Positions 35,113 to 43,823 are shown, counted from the first letter of the stretch. The stretch: DNA of 51,709 bases from Neomegalonema sp. (GCA_022760355.1 JALEGB010000101.1:1-51709), one strand, 5' to 3'. Notes: a model not told the origin generated them from the sequence alone. A program made the numbers and translations.

Positions 35113-35484
35113 GAAACGCCCCGGCCTCTTCGCCCAAAACGGTCCTACCGACCTTTGCACCCTCTCGCTTGCCACGCGAAAAATATGAGCGTGACAAAGT
35201 GCGCAGTATTGCGAAGGAGACTTCCTTCTCGCTGTTCTGCGCCCGCCTCAATTTCGGATCGGCCTGTGGTCTTTCATGACCCTCTTTGCGCCGCCCGATT
35301 TTTCTTCTGCGACAGTGTCGCGCCCGCCTGTGTTGGTCAGTTCATTGGGCGCACCTCTGTCAGTGTCCAATCAGTTACCATACGATTCGCGTATTGGCGA
35401 TGGCCAATTTCATCAACCAAGCAAAATGATGCGGGAGGGCGACTACTTAGCGCAAAATGCGGCGCCAACATGGCTGTGCTGGCT
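35113..35484. other. Intergenic region between sufE and the SIR2-TPR gene
   Basis: A 372-base stretch. Plus-strand frames here run on into the antisense of sufE and look spurious. It should hold the promoter of the SIR2-TPR gene. Base composition is slightly richer in A and T than the genes around it. No hairpin, RNA gene or operator could be assigned. Confidence 0.5.
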
Positions 35485-35928
35485 TCAAATTGCGCTGTGG
35501 GCAATTTGCTTCAGCCGCGCGATCATCGAGCGCAGGCCGTTCGAGCGCTGGGTTGAAAGCTGGGCGTCAAGGCCGATTTTCGCGAAGGACGCTGCTGGAT
35601 CGGTCTCTGCTATTTCTTTCGCCGGCTGTCCGTTCAGCAGCGATTTTAGAACCACAATCAAACCGCGTACGATATGTGCGTCGCTGTCGCCCTCAAAATG
35701 CAGGATCGGCGCGCCCTGATCGCTTGAGGAGACGCGTGTTACAAGCCAGACCTGACTCGCGCAACCGTCGACTTTGTTCTCTTTTGTTTTCAGAGATTCA
35801 TCCAGCGCCGGCAGGTCGCCGCCGATTTCGATCAGATAGGCGTAGCGCGCTTCCCAATCATCGAGCAGCTCGAACGTTTCGGCGATTTCGTCAAAGCTCG
35901 GTTGGGGTCCGCCTTGTTCCGCCGTCAT
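35485..35928 (-). CDS. sufE: SufE family sulfur acceptor protein
   Basis: SufE takes persulfide sulfur from the cysteine desulfurase SufS and passes it to the SUF scaffold for iron-sulfur cluster assembly. The 147-residue protein has the family core: LDDWEARYAYLIEIGGDLPAL near 22, and the active-site loop KVDGCASQVWL with Cys56. The C-terminal LSTQRSNGLRSMIARLK matches as well. It follows cobK by five bases, as the third gene of an rnd-cobK-sufE run; the remaining suf genes are not in the window. Confidence 0.95.
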   Translation of the reverse strand: MTAEQGGPQPSFDEIAETFELLDDWEARYAYLIEIGGDLPALDESLKTKENKVDGCASQVWLVTRVSSSDQGAPILHFEGDSDAHIVRGLIVVLKSLLNGQPAKEIAETDPAASFAKIGLDAQLSTQRSNGLRSMIARLKQIAHSAI

Positions 35929-35933
35929 CTCGC

Positions 35934-36734
35934 TTAAACTCGCTTCGGTTTGCTATGCGTAAAAATCAGCGCCTCATCTAGGCGATCCAAGCCGCCGCTT
36001 AAAGATGCGGCGGCCCATCGGGCTGCGGCTTGTGGACACATTGTATAGTGGCCGCGGATTCCGGGTCTCGACAGCATGAAGACCGGGAGGCCCAACGCCC
36101 GCGCCGCGTGGATTTTGGGCGCCGCGCCGCGGCGGCCGTCATTGCGGGTGGCCAGAGCCGCGACGCCCAGCCGTTCAAACAGAGCGCGCTCTCCCTCGGC
36201 GGTGAAGGGGCCGGCGCCGGGCAGGTAGGCGATGTGGGGCGGCGGATCGCTCGGCGCGCAATCGCGAACGCGGATCAGATATTCTCTGGTCGCGTCGGCC
36301 AGCAGCGGCGCTTCTTCGGCGCGGCCCAACGTCACGAAAACGCGGCCGCCGCTCGGCAGCCTGGAGATCATTACCGCGGTGCTGGGACATTCGATCCAGC
36401 GATCCCCCGCCGTTGGCCGCCAAGGGGGGCGGATAAGCCGAAGCGTTGGCGGCGGGGCGGCGCCGGCGCGCTGCGCCTCAGGGGCGATAGGGGCCGCGTA
36501 GGGATGGCGCGCGTCGATGATGGCCGTGACGGCGGCGGCGGACGCGCGCGTAAGGGCGGGCAGTCCGGCGCGCTTTAGCAGCTTCGCCATCAGCCGCGCT
36601 TCGCGGGTTTCGCCCAGTATCAGGACCCCGCCCGTCAGAGTGCGACGACCCGGACCCCGTCCGCCCCTGCCGCCAGCGCAATATCGCCGCGACGCAAGCG
36701 CAGCGCATCCTCGCCAAACGCCTCGCGCCGCCAT
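35934..36734 (-). CDS. cobK: Precorrin-6A reductase family protein (CobK-like)
   Basis: CobK/CbiJ reduces precorrin-6A to dihydroprecorrin-6A in cobalamin synthesis with NADPH. The N-terminal half has ILGETREARLMAKLLKRAG and the AIIDARHPYAAPIAPEAQRA segment typical of the family; YLPGAGPFTAEGERALFERLGV and TRNDGRRGAAPKIHAARALGLPVFML are the conserved C-terminal parts. The usual GGTGE loop reads GETRE. The start is uncertain: the only ATG (36734) would overlap rnd by 100 bases with an arginine-rich leader, while the conserved part begins near 36626, just past the rnd stop, and only CTG codons are available there. No other cobalamin gene lies nearby. Confidence 0.8.
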   Translation of the reverse strand: MAARGVWRGCAALASRRYCAGGRGGRGPGRRTLTGGVLILGETREARLMAKLLKRAGLPALTRASAAAVTAIIDARHPYAAPIAPEAQRAGAAPPPTLRLIRPPWRPTAGDRWIECPSTAVMISRLPSGGRVFVTLGRAEEAPLLADATREYLIRVRDCAPSDPPPHIAYLPGAGPFTAEGERALFERLGVAALATRNDGRRGAAPKIHAARALGLPVFMLSRPGIRGHYTMCPQAAARWAAASLSGGLDRLDEALIFTHSKPKRV

Positions 36735-37804
36735 CCGCTCATCATCGGCAGGCCGTCTTCGGCCCCGTTCGCCAACGCGTCGAGGTCCGCGCTGGAGGCG
36801 AGCAGCCGTTGCGCGACGCCGATTTCGTCTGCTTTCGCTTTCAGCAGCACGCGCAGCAGATCTGAAAGCGCGGCCGAGCCAACGCGCTGGGGTTTCGGCT
36901 CTGGCGCTGGCGGGCGTTCATCCTCCGGCGTCTCCACACCGCGTTTAACCGCCGCCAGAATTGCCTCAAGCGTCTCCGGCTTGCGCCCCTCGCGGAACAG
37001 AAGCCGCGAACGGCTCAGCTCTTCGACGGTTTTAGGTTGGGAGGCGCAAATCTCGAGCAGCGCTTCGTCCTTCATGATGCGCGCTCGCGGCGTGTTGCGC
37101 GTCTGGGCCTCACGCTCCCGCCAAGCGGCGAGTTCTTTCGCCACCGCCAGGAAACGCCGATTGTTTGAGCGCGTCTTAAGTCGCCGCCACGCCTCATCCG
37201 GTTCGACGCGATAGGTCGAGGGATCTGAGAGGATCCCCATCTCTTCGGCCACCCAATGGCCGCGCCCGGCGCGCTCGATCTGCGCCTTGAGGTGCTGATA
37301 AATGCCGCGGAGGTGGGTGACGTCGCCCAGTGCGTAGGCGAGCTGCTTCTGCGACAGCGGCCGCCGGGACCAATCGGTAAAGCGCGAGCTTTTGTCCAGC
37401 GAGCTGTTGGCGATCTTGCGCACCAGCGTTTCATAGCCGGCTTGGTCGCCGAAACCGCAGACCATTGCCGCGACTTGGGTGTCGAACAGCGGCGTTGGCA
37501 CATGGCCGCTCAGATTTAGAAAAATCTCAACATCCTGCCGCGCGGCGTGGAACACTTTCACAACCCGCTGATCAACCATCAGTTCAAAGAACGGGCTGAG
37601 ATCCAGCCCATCCGCCAACGGGTCGATGATCGCAGCGGAATGCTCATCATCCGGCCCGTTCATCGGCCGTGCGGCTTGGATCAGGCAGAGCTCGGGCCAA
37701 TAGGTCCGTTCTCGCATGAATTCGGTGTCAACAGTGACAAACGGCGCCGCAGCGAATTCGCGGGCGAGCGTTTCAAGGTCAGCTTGAGATCTCACAATGC
37801 GCAT
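36635..37804 (-). CDS. rnd: Ribonuclease D
   Basis: RNase D is a DEDD-type 3'-5' exonuclease that trims tRNA and other stable RNA 3' ends. The 389-residue protein has the exonuclease motifs VTVDTEFMRERTYWP near 22, VFHAARQDVEIF near 86 and YALGDVTHLRGIY near 155, all with the acidic residues in place. An HRDC domain follows near 215-290, and a second HRDC-like region runs to the end. The ATG at 37804 begins MRIVRSQADLE; the frame further upstream overlaps the ParA promoter space and is rejected. It leads the rnd-cobK-sufE run and is divergent from the orphan parA. Confidence 0.94.
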   Translation of the reverse strand: MRIVRSQADLETLAREFAAAPFVTVDTEFMRERTYWPELCLIQAARPMNGPDDEHSAAIIDPLADGLDLSPFFELMVDQRVVKVFHAARQDVEIFLNLSGHVPTPLFDTQVAAMVCGFGDQAGYETLVRKIANSSLDKSSRFTDWSRRPLSQKQLAYALGDVTHLRGIYQHLKAQIERAGRGHWVAEEMGILSDPSTYRVEPDEAWRRLKTRSNNRRFLAVAKELAAWREREAQTRNTPRARIMKDEALLEICASQPKTVEELSRSRLLFREGRKPETLEAILAAVKRGVETPEDERPPAPEPKPQRVGSAALSDLLRVLLKAKADEIGVAQRLLASSADLDALANGAEDGLPMMSGWRREAFGEDALRLRRGDIALAAGADGVRVVAL

Positions 37805-38009
37805 TCTGGCGAGAATAAACGGCTGGACTGGCTTTGTCCTGCGAAATTGCGTCGCTGTTCCGCATTCGCGATCGCGCGTTGTTAACATGGTGACAATACT
37901 CACATGGTGTACTCGATCGATCAAAAAAGCGATCGGCTACGCAATCGTCGCCAGCTTCTCCGGCCGGCGCATCGCTGATCGCAGCCCCAAACAAGAAGGA
38001 GCGACGGCA

Positions 38010-38684
38010 ATGCGCATTACGGTGCTGGCGAATGGGAAAGGTGGATGCGGCAAGACCACTTTGGCCACAACGCTGGCTTCGGCGCTCGCCGTCTCCGGGC
38101 GTCGGGTTGCGCTGGCGGATGCGGACCCTCAGCGCTCTAGCATCACGTGGTTGGCCCGCCGCCCAGCTGAAGCTGCGCCGATTGGCGCGATCGACTGGTC
38201 TTCCGCCGACGCCTGCGCGGTTGCGCGCAGCCTGGCGATTTCCGAGCGGGCGCTGGACTGGCTGATTGTCGACGCCCCGGCGGATCTGGCGACGAATATC
38301 GGCATTCGCAATCGTCTGGCCGCCGTGATCGAGCGGGCGGATAGTATTGTGGCGCCGGCCGCGCCCTCTTGCTTCGATGTGCACGCCACCCGCAGCTTCC
38401 TCGCCTGTATCGAGGCGGCGTCGGGCGAGAATGGCTCTGCGGACATTCTGCTCGTTGAGAACCGTGTCCGCAAAAAGCGGCGTGAGCATGCGCTGGCGAC
38501 ATATGCGGCGCATCCGCCGGTCGCGGCGCTGCGGGATCGCGGCGTTTATGCGAAGCTGGCTGCGATCGGGTTGAGCCTATTTGACAGCGCCCGCCCCCGC
38601 CATGCGCAGATCAGGGGGGAGTGGTCGCCTCTGCTCGCCGCGATGGCCGCGCCGATGATCGATCGCGTACGCTCCTCGCATTAG
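38010..38684 (+). CDS. Orphan ParA/MinD-type P-loop ATPase
   Basis: A 224-residue ParA-family ATPase. The deviant Walker A GKGGCGKTT is near residues 9-17 with the signature lysine, ADADPQRSSITWLARRP near 36 is the A' motif, and LIVDAPADL is Walker B. AAGAAGGAG ends eight bases before the ATG. No helix-turn-helix domain precedes the ATPase domain and no parB neighbour exists, so it is not a plasmid partition module. Such short stand-alone ParAs position chemotaxis clusters, carboxysomes or other cargo, or have no known role. It is divergent from rnd with a 205-base spacer. A remnant of a MITE end begins right after its TAG stop. Confidence 0.9.
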   Translation: MRITVLANGKGGCGKTTLATTLASALAVSGRRVALADADPQRSSITWLARRPAEAAPIGAIDWSSADACAVARSLAISERALDWLIVDAPADLATNIGIRNRLAAVIERADSIVAPAAPSCFDVHATRSFLACIEAASGENGSADILLVENRVRKKRREHALATYAAHPPVAALRDRGVYAKLAAIGLSLFDSARPRHAQIRGEWSPLLAAMAAPMIDRVRSSH

Positions 38685-38696
38685 GAGTTCGCACCC
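38685..38696. repeat. MITE terminal-repeat remnant after parA
   Basis: GAGTTCGCACCC followed by TA is identical to the outer end of the 158-bp element at 17896-18053. No matching opposite end was found nearby, so it looks like a solo end left by deletion. It abuts the parA stop codon. Confidence 0.55.
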
Positions 38697-38838
38697 TAGG
38701 AGTTGACGGCCTCGGTTGCTGCGGTCGCCCCTGATCGGGCCCGCATTTCGATTACCGCTTTACAGAGCTGAGCCCCGCGTCCAAGTGAGCGCTGCGACAG
38801 GCGGCCGCCCCGCGCGGCCAATCTCACGAGCGGGCATT

Positions 38839-39855
38839 ATGAGCGAAGCGTCGTCTCCCTCCACAACCACTCGGACTGCGCCGGACACGCATCTGTTGGG
38901 CGCGACGCTAATGATCGGCGGCGCGTTGGTCGTGCCGATTATGGATCTGCTCGGCAAAGCGCTGGGTCATGGCGCCATTGGTCCGATTGACGGGCCGGCG
39001 CTATGGGTGATCGGCGCGCCGATGCCGGCGCTGCAAGTCGGGTGGGGGCGGTTCGCATTTCAGACCATCTTCATGGCTCTGATCTTGCTGGCGACATCGC
39101 GGCGGCCGCGGTGGGCGCCGCAACGATTGGGGCTCGTCCTTCTGCGCGGGGGGCTGATTGCAATCGGAACCGTCGCCTTTTTCGCTGCTTTGCAGGTGCT
39201 GGGGTTGGCGGAGGCGATCGCAATCTTTTTTGTCGAACCGCTGCTGCTGACGGTCCTTTCGGCGTTGGTGCTGCGCGAGAAAGTTGGTTGGCGGCGCGGC
39301 GTCGCCATTTTGGGCGGGCTTATTGGCGCGATGCTGATTATTCAGCCGAACTTTCTGAAGGTTGGCTGGTCCGCCTTGCTGCCGCTGCTGACGGCGGTTT
39401 GTTTCGCCTGTTATTTATTGCTGACCCGCGTTTTGGCCGAACGGGAGTCCGCCGTGACGCTGCAGCTCTGGGCCGGGCTGGTGGGGGCGACGCTGTTGAG
39501 CGCTGTTCTCGGCGTCGGCGCGGTTGCGGATATTGAGCTGATTCGGCCAATCGAAATGACCTGGCGGCACTGGTTGGTGTTGATCGCCATGGCGTTTGCT
39601 GGCGCTGGCGGGCATCTCATTATCACCAACGCGTTTCGATATGCGCAGGCCTCGGCGCTCGCGCCGCTGCAATATTTCGAGATCCTCAGCGCGTCGGTCC
39701 TGGGCTATTTTTTCTTTAACGAGACATTGGATCGGCCGACCCTGATCGGGCTGGCCTTGATCATCGGCGCTGGGTTGTTCGTGCTGCGGCGTGAGCGGGA
39801 GCTGTCAAAGCGCGCCTCCGCGCCCGAGCCGATCAAGACGGCCGATCAAGCGTGA
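38839..39855 (+). CDS. EamA/DMT family transporter
   Basis: A 338-residue inner-membrane carrier with ten predicted helices in two EamA repeats. Features are GGALVVPIMDLLGKAL near the start, RFAFQTIFMALILL, AFFAALQVLGLAEAIAIFFVEPLLLTVLSALVLREKVGWRR and the mirrored second half ending ASVLGYFFFNETLDRP. The EP in the fourth helix followed by E-K-x-x-W-R-R is typical of the RhaT/S-adenosylmethionine-uptake-like branch, but the substrate is unknown. The ATG at 38839 follows GAGCGGG by about five bases. It is co-directional with the orphan parA, 154 bases away, and convergent with the secreted protein gene. Confidence 0.88.
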   Translation: MSEASSPSTTTRTAPDTHLLGATLMIGGALVVPIMDLLGKALGHGAIGPIDGPALWVIGAPMPALQVGWGRFAFQTIFMALILLATSRRPRWAPQRLGLVLLRGGLIAIGTVAFFAALQVLGLAEAIAIFFVEPLLLTVLSALVLREKVGWRRGVAILGGLIGAMLIIQPNFLKVGWSALLPLLTAVCFACYLLLTRVLAERESAVTLQLWAGLVGATLLSAVLGVGAVADIELIRPIEMTWRHWLVLIAMAFAGAGGHLIITNAFRYAQASALAPLQYFEILSASVLGYFFFNETLDRPTLIGLALIIGAGLFVLRRERELSKRASAPEPIKTADQA

Positions 39856-39873
39856 TCGGCCCCAGGGGGGCAT

Positions 39874-40449
39874 TCACCCACGCGCGGCCGAGAGGCGGGC
39901 GTTCGCAGGATCGTAGAAGATCGTGCTTTGCAGCTTCAGCCCGTCCCACATCCGCAGCTCAAGCTTAACTTCGATCAGGCCGCCGGCGGCGCCGGGTTTG
40001 GCTTTTGCGGACAGGACATGCGCCGAAACGATGTCATTGAAAGAGTAGCTTTTCGAAATGTCGCAAACGCTGAAAAACTCGCAGGCGAACTGACCAAGCG
40101 ACTCGCCTGGCGACCGGCCGGCGCGATGCATCAGGCCGAACTGTTCGGTGAAGTAAGCTGGATCGACCAGCTTAAGGAAGGCGAGCATGTTTTGACCGGC
40201 GAGCGCCTTTTTGAGGCTGTTGAGCACATAGGGCAGATGCGCGTCGCCCGAACCATTCCGAGCCTGATCGAACAGCGCCAGCAGCGTGTCGCCCGGCGCG
40301 GTTTTCTTGCTGTCCTGCGCCATTGCCGGAGCGGTCGCGAGCATGGCGCCGATGATGGCCGCCAGGCTCAGCGTCGTAAGGAGGCCGCGCTTCGCGCTGG
40401 CTGCGGCGTGCTTGGCTTGGCCGCCCCGTAAAACCATCCGAATGATCAT
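39874..40449 (-). CDS. Secreted protein of unknown family
   Basis: A 191-residue exported protein that I do not recognise. A basic N-terminus and a hydrophobic core are followed by APAMA|QDS, a Sec signal peptide cleaved near residue 44. The mature part of about 147 residues is mixed alpha/beta; FACEFFSVCDIS holds two cysteines eight residues apart that could form a disulfide in the periplasm. The C-terminus (KLQSTIFYDPANARLSA) ends in beta-like segments. AAGGTGAG lies six bases before the ATG at 40449. It is a single gene, convergent with the transporter. A role as a periplasmic binding or enzyme-accessory protein cannot be decided from sequence. Confidence 0.75.
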   Translation of the reverse strand: MIIRMVLRGGQAKHAAASAKRGLLTTLSLAAIIGAMLATAPAMAQDSKKTAPGDTLLALFDQARNGSGDAHLPYVLNSLKKALAGQNMLAFLKLVDPAYFTEQFGLMHRAGRSPGESLGQFACEFFSVCDISKSYSFNDIVSAHVLSAKAKPGAAGGLIEVKLELRMWDGLKLQSTIFYDPANARLSAARG

Positions 40450-40630
40450 GCTCAGCTCACCTTTCTACGACGCGTTCCACAAACATCTCGACGGCCCCGA
40501 CTTAGCCGCCGCGGCGCGACGCGGCCGAAGCGGCCGCAATATCCTAAACTGCGCCTGGTCCGAGTTTGTCAGCTCAGAATGTGGCGCAGAGATGTAAAAA
40601 CCAGCTGGATAAGAGCGCGAAGCGAGCGTC

Positions 40631-41623
40631 TTAGCCGCTTTGAACCGCCGCGTGTTGCGCAGAAAGTCCTAAATAGATGGCGTAGAGCAACAGCAGCAGC
40701 AGACCTTCCCAGCGTGAGAGCCTCGCCCAGCTCCGGGCCATGAACAGCGTCAACAGGGTCGCGCCCAACATCACCCATAGATCCAGCTGCAGGATCTCAG
40801 GCGGCGTCGCGAGTTTCGCCCCCGGATCGATCGCCGGCTGATAGAGCGCGGCTGCGCCGGCGATGCCAAGAATATTGAAGATATTTGACCCGAACACATT
40901 GCCGAGCGCCATTGCCGAGCGGCCCTTCATCGCCGCCGCCACCGTCGCCGCCAGCTCTGGCAATGAGGTGCCGACCGCCACGATGGTTGCGCCGATCACC
41001 GCGCGCGACAGGCCGGCCTTCTCCGCCAGATCAACGGCGCCGTCCACCAGCAACCACGCGCCGCCCACCGTCAGCGCGACGCCGACGATGAACAGCAGGA
41101 GCGCCACGAGGAGCCCCCCGGCGTCATCCTCGCCGGCTGCTTCCGCAATCGCCTCCTCATCGCCGGAGCCGCCAGCGGTCCAGCCGATCATCGCGATGAT
41201 CATAAACAGCGCCAGCGCGCCGACATAGGCCGCGCCTGTGAGTTCGGTCAGGCCGCCTTCGAACAAAGCCCAAGCGAAAGCGGCCGTCGCGGCGAGCATC
41301 ACCATGCCGTCGCGCCAGATCAGCCGTTGCGTTGTCGCAGCGCCGGCGAGGGCGGCGGCGAAGCCGGCGATGAGCAGCAGGTTGGCGATGTTGGAGCCGA
41401 CGATGTTGCCAATGGCGAGATCCGGCTCGCCCGCGCCGACACTCCGAAGGCTGGTCACGAGTTCTGGCAATGATGTGCCGAATCCCAGCAGGACCACGCC
41501 GATAATCACGGTCGGCACACGCAGCGCGCGCGCGGCGCGAACGCCGCCATTCACGACAAATTCGCCCCCTAGCGCCAGCAACGCCAGGCCGCCCACGATG
41601 AATAATCCGCTCATCCAGGTCAT
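40631..41623 (-). CDS. Calcium/sodium antiporter (CaCA family)
   Basis: A 330-residue YrbG-type sodium/calcium exchanger of the inner membrane with two inverted repeats of five helices. Each repeat keeps its alpha motif: GFGTSLPELVTSL with GNIVGSNIANLLLI near 50-85, and AVGTSLPELAATV with GNVFGSNIFNILGI near 220-255. The glutamates of GTSLPEL are the ion ligands. An acidic cytoplasmic loop (DEEAIAEAAGEDD) separates the repeats and could be regulatory. The start is ATG 41623, or ATG 41614 three codons on; no strong ribosome site is visible. It is divergent from the Sel1-protein gene. Confidence 0.93.
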   Translation of the reverse strand: MTWMSGLFIVGGLALLALGGEFVVNGGVRAARALRVPTVIIGVVLLGFGTSLPELVTSLRSVGAGEPDLAIGNIVGSNIANLLLIAGFAAALAGAATTQRLIWRDGMVMLAATAAFAWALFEGGLTELTGAAYVGALALFMIIAMIGWTAGGSGDEEAIAEAAGEDDAGGLLVALLLFIVGVALTVGGAWLLVDGAVDLAEKAGLSRAVIGATIVAVGTSLPELAATVAAAMKGRSAMALGNVFGSNIFNILGIAGAAALYQPAIDPGAKLATPPEILQLDLWVMLGATLLTLFMARSWARLSRWEGLLLLLLYAIYLGLSAQHAAVQSG

Positions 41624-41943
41624 TGGCCGATTACGGTCATTTTCCCGCCCCCCTGCATCCTTTCCGCCCCCATGAATCCTCGCCCGAACCGCGATTGCGA
41701 CGGGACTCAGCGGAAAATTTCGGCAAAGGGCAAGAGGGGGCGGCGCGATTTTTCGTAATGAATCGTGAAGCAAGCGATTTGTGGCGACTCCCGCGCGCCG
41801 CGGCGTTCGGATCGCCTGACTTGCGCCGTAAAATGAACGCGCAGCCGCCTTTTCACCATGCTTTTGCACGCTTTGCGCCGCAATTTCGATCGTCGCGGGC
41901 CGTCCCGGCGGGGCAAGGGGGCGCCGCGCGCAGGAGGTGTGAG

Positions 41944-43596
41944 ATGCACGAAACGTTGTTCAATGGCGGGGCCGGCGAAATGGTCGGCTTTCTGGTCGCT
42001 GTCGTGCTGTATTTGAAAATGCTCGGCAGTGTTTCCTACGATTTGGATCTTGAAAAATCGACCCTGTCGGTCGGTCTGGACCCTGCCGTCATTCTTCCGG
42101 ATGTTGTGAGGAGCGGCGTGCTGGTCGGTCGCGCAGCGGCTGATATCAGCTATGATGCGATCATCTATGACAAACGGTCCGGCGTGCTTTCAATCAACGG
42201 CTTGAACATCGTCCGGCCTGAGGCGGCGGTGGCGATTGAGCGCGTCAGCATCTCCAGCATCCTTGACAAAGGTTCGGAGATCGACTTGCGGATCGCGGTG
42301 CAGGGCGTGACGGTCGGGCTGGATAGCCTGAAGAAGCTGCCGCGCCCTGTGAAGCAGGCGCTGAAAAGCCGCGGGCTTGATCCGCTGCGAGCGAGCGCAG
42401 TCGCGGAAATCGCCTATGACTTCAGAACCTCGGCGCTGCTATATCGCGTCAGTCTCGAAGCGGATGGGCTCGGCCGGTTCTACGGTCGCCAGACCGCCCG
42501 CGGCCTCTATTTAGACAGCGTCGGCCGCTATCGGCCGCGTCTTCGAGGCAAGCTGACGTCAACGGTCGTCGGGTTTGAGAATCGTGGCTTGGTCGAGCTG
42601 GCGCTGAATACTGCGGGAATGAGTCCGATGAGCGAGGAGCGCGCTCAGGGCATGGCGAAGCAGCTTTCGGAGAAGGTCAAAGGCTGGTTTGTGGGCGTCG
42701 ATCGGAACCCCGAGGCGGAGACCGGGTCTGCGCCGCCGCTGGTGACCGCGTTCACCGATGCGTTGGAGAAGGCGGCGCGCGAGCTGCTGACCAAGCGAGA
42801 GGGCGTCGCTCTGGTGATTGAGCCGACGACCCCGATTGAAATTGCGGGACTGGATAAGTTCAAGCGGCTGGAGCGTCGCCCGTCGCAGCGGGTTGAACTG
42901 TTGGCGTTGTTACAGCCGAAACTCGGCGCTCGGCCCATGTCGAAGACGGCGGTGATCCCCGATCTGTCGCCGGCGGCGCTCGACGCGCTTGAGGGCGCTG
43001 AGCGGCTGCGCGTGATCAAAGCGATGATCTCCGGCGTTGGCGCGCCGCGGAGTTTGGGGCGGGCGATCGGGTTGCTGAAGGGGCCGAAGAGCACGCCGAG
43101 CGAATCGTTGTTGCTGGCTCAAGCGCTGGTTGCGCGAGGCGGCGCTGGCGACATGGTCGCGGCCTATCGCGCCGCCCGTTTCGCCGCAGCTCATCGTGTT
43201 AAGGGCGCCGCCGCCTTGGCGGCGAAAATTGCATCCGAGTTGTCGGCGGCGGAGATGCTCGCGGCGGAGCGTCGAAGCGATGTGGTGGATGATGCGGCCG
43301 AGAAGCTGATCAGCGCCGCGAATGCGGGCGACCCGGCGGCGATGCGGCGGCTGGCGGAGGCCTACGAGGCGGGGCAAGGCGTCACCCGGTCATTGGCGCT
43401 GGCCTATCGCTGGGCGCTGTTGGCTTCCGCCGCAGGGGATCGGGCGGCCAACCGAATGCGTGCGCGTCTGGAGCACAGCTTTGCCGGCGGAACGGCGGCG
43501 GACAAAAAAGCATGGGCCGCGGCGAAGGCGACGGAAGCCGGCGCGGCCTCCACAATCTGGAGCAGCGGGCTCGGCGCAAAGGCGGCGGCGCAATAG
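41944..43596 (+). CDS. Membrane-anchored protein with C-terminal Sel1-like repeats
   Basis: A 550-residue protein of unknown family. A hydrophobic segment at about 11-30 (MVGFLVAVVLYLKML) anchors or exports it. The next 200 residues are beta-rich with regular VSYDLDLEK, ISYDAIIYD and LLYRVSLEAD strands, resembling an envelope lipid-binding or AsmA-like layout, though I cannot assign a family. Helical repeats fill about 370-520, ending in a Sel1-like unit (NAGDPAAMRRLAEAYEAGQGVTRSLALAYRWALLAS). AGGAGG lies six bases before the ATG at 41944; the frame upstream is rejected. It is convergent with the TIR protein gene across a repeat-filled gap. Sel1 repeats are protein-interaction scaffolds in envelope and signalling proteins. 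Confidence 0.75.
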   Translation: MHETLFNGGAGEMVGFLVAVVLYLKMLGSVSYDLDLEKSTLSVGLDPAVILPDVVRSGVLVGRAAADISYDAIIYDKRSGVLSINGLNIVRPEAAVAIERVSISSILDKGSEIDLRIAVQGVTVGLDSLKKLPRPVKQALKSRGLDPLRASAVAEIAYDFRTSALLYRVSLEADGLGRFYGRQTARGLYLDSVGRYRPRLRGKLTSTVVGFENRGLVELALNTAGMSPMSEERAQGMAKQLSEKVKGWFVGVDRNPEAETGSAPPLVTAFTDALEKAARELLTKREGVALVIEPTTPIEIAGLDKFKRLERRPSQRVELLALLQPKLGARPMSKTAVIPDLSPAALDALEGAERLRVIKAMISGVGAPRSLGRAIGLLKGPKSTPSESLLLAQALVARGGAGDMVAAYRAARFAAAHRVKGAAALAAKIASELSAAEMLAAERRSDVVDDAAEKLISAANAGDPAAMRRLAEAYEAGQGVTRSLALAYRWALLASAAGDRAANRMRARLEHSFAGGTAADKKAWAAAKATEAGAASTIWSSGLGAKAAAQ

Positions 43597-43717
43597 GTTT
43601 TGCGTTGAGGCGCTTCACGCGGCGCTCGGCTTGACTGCCGCCGCCGCTGAACACTTCGCCGCGCAGTCTGCTGGCTGCGCGGCGTTCTTTATTGTGGGAA
43701 CAAGAAGCGGGCGACGC

Positions 43718-43758
43718 TAGAGCTTGTTGATGTTTCTCGGAACCATCAACAAGCTCTA
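43718..43758. repeat. 15-bp-stem palindrome with CTAGAGC ends
   Basis: TAGAGCTTGTTGATG (43718-43732) and CATCAACAAGCTCTA (43744-43758) form a perfect 15-bp stem with an 11-base loop. It overlaps the 74-bp repeat that follows and sits in the gap between the convergent Sel1-protein and TIR genes, where it could also stop transcription. Confidence 0.85.
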
Positions 43759-43823
43759 AGTCTCTGTTTGGTCGCGATTTGCGAGCCGTTAGATGGGGCC
43801 ATCTAACTTCAAATCGCTCTAGG
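43750..43823. repeat. 74-bp palindromic dispersed repeat, copy 2
   Basis: Matches 21701-21774 at 73 of 74 bases in the same orientation, with the first bases shared with the adjacent palindrome. Its last bases (CTAGG on plus, 43819-43823) contain the TAG stop codon of the minus-strand TIR gene. Confidence 0.85.
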
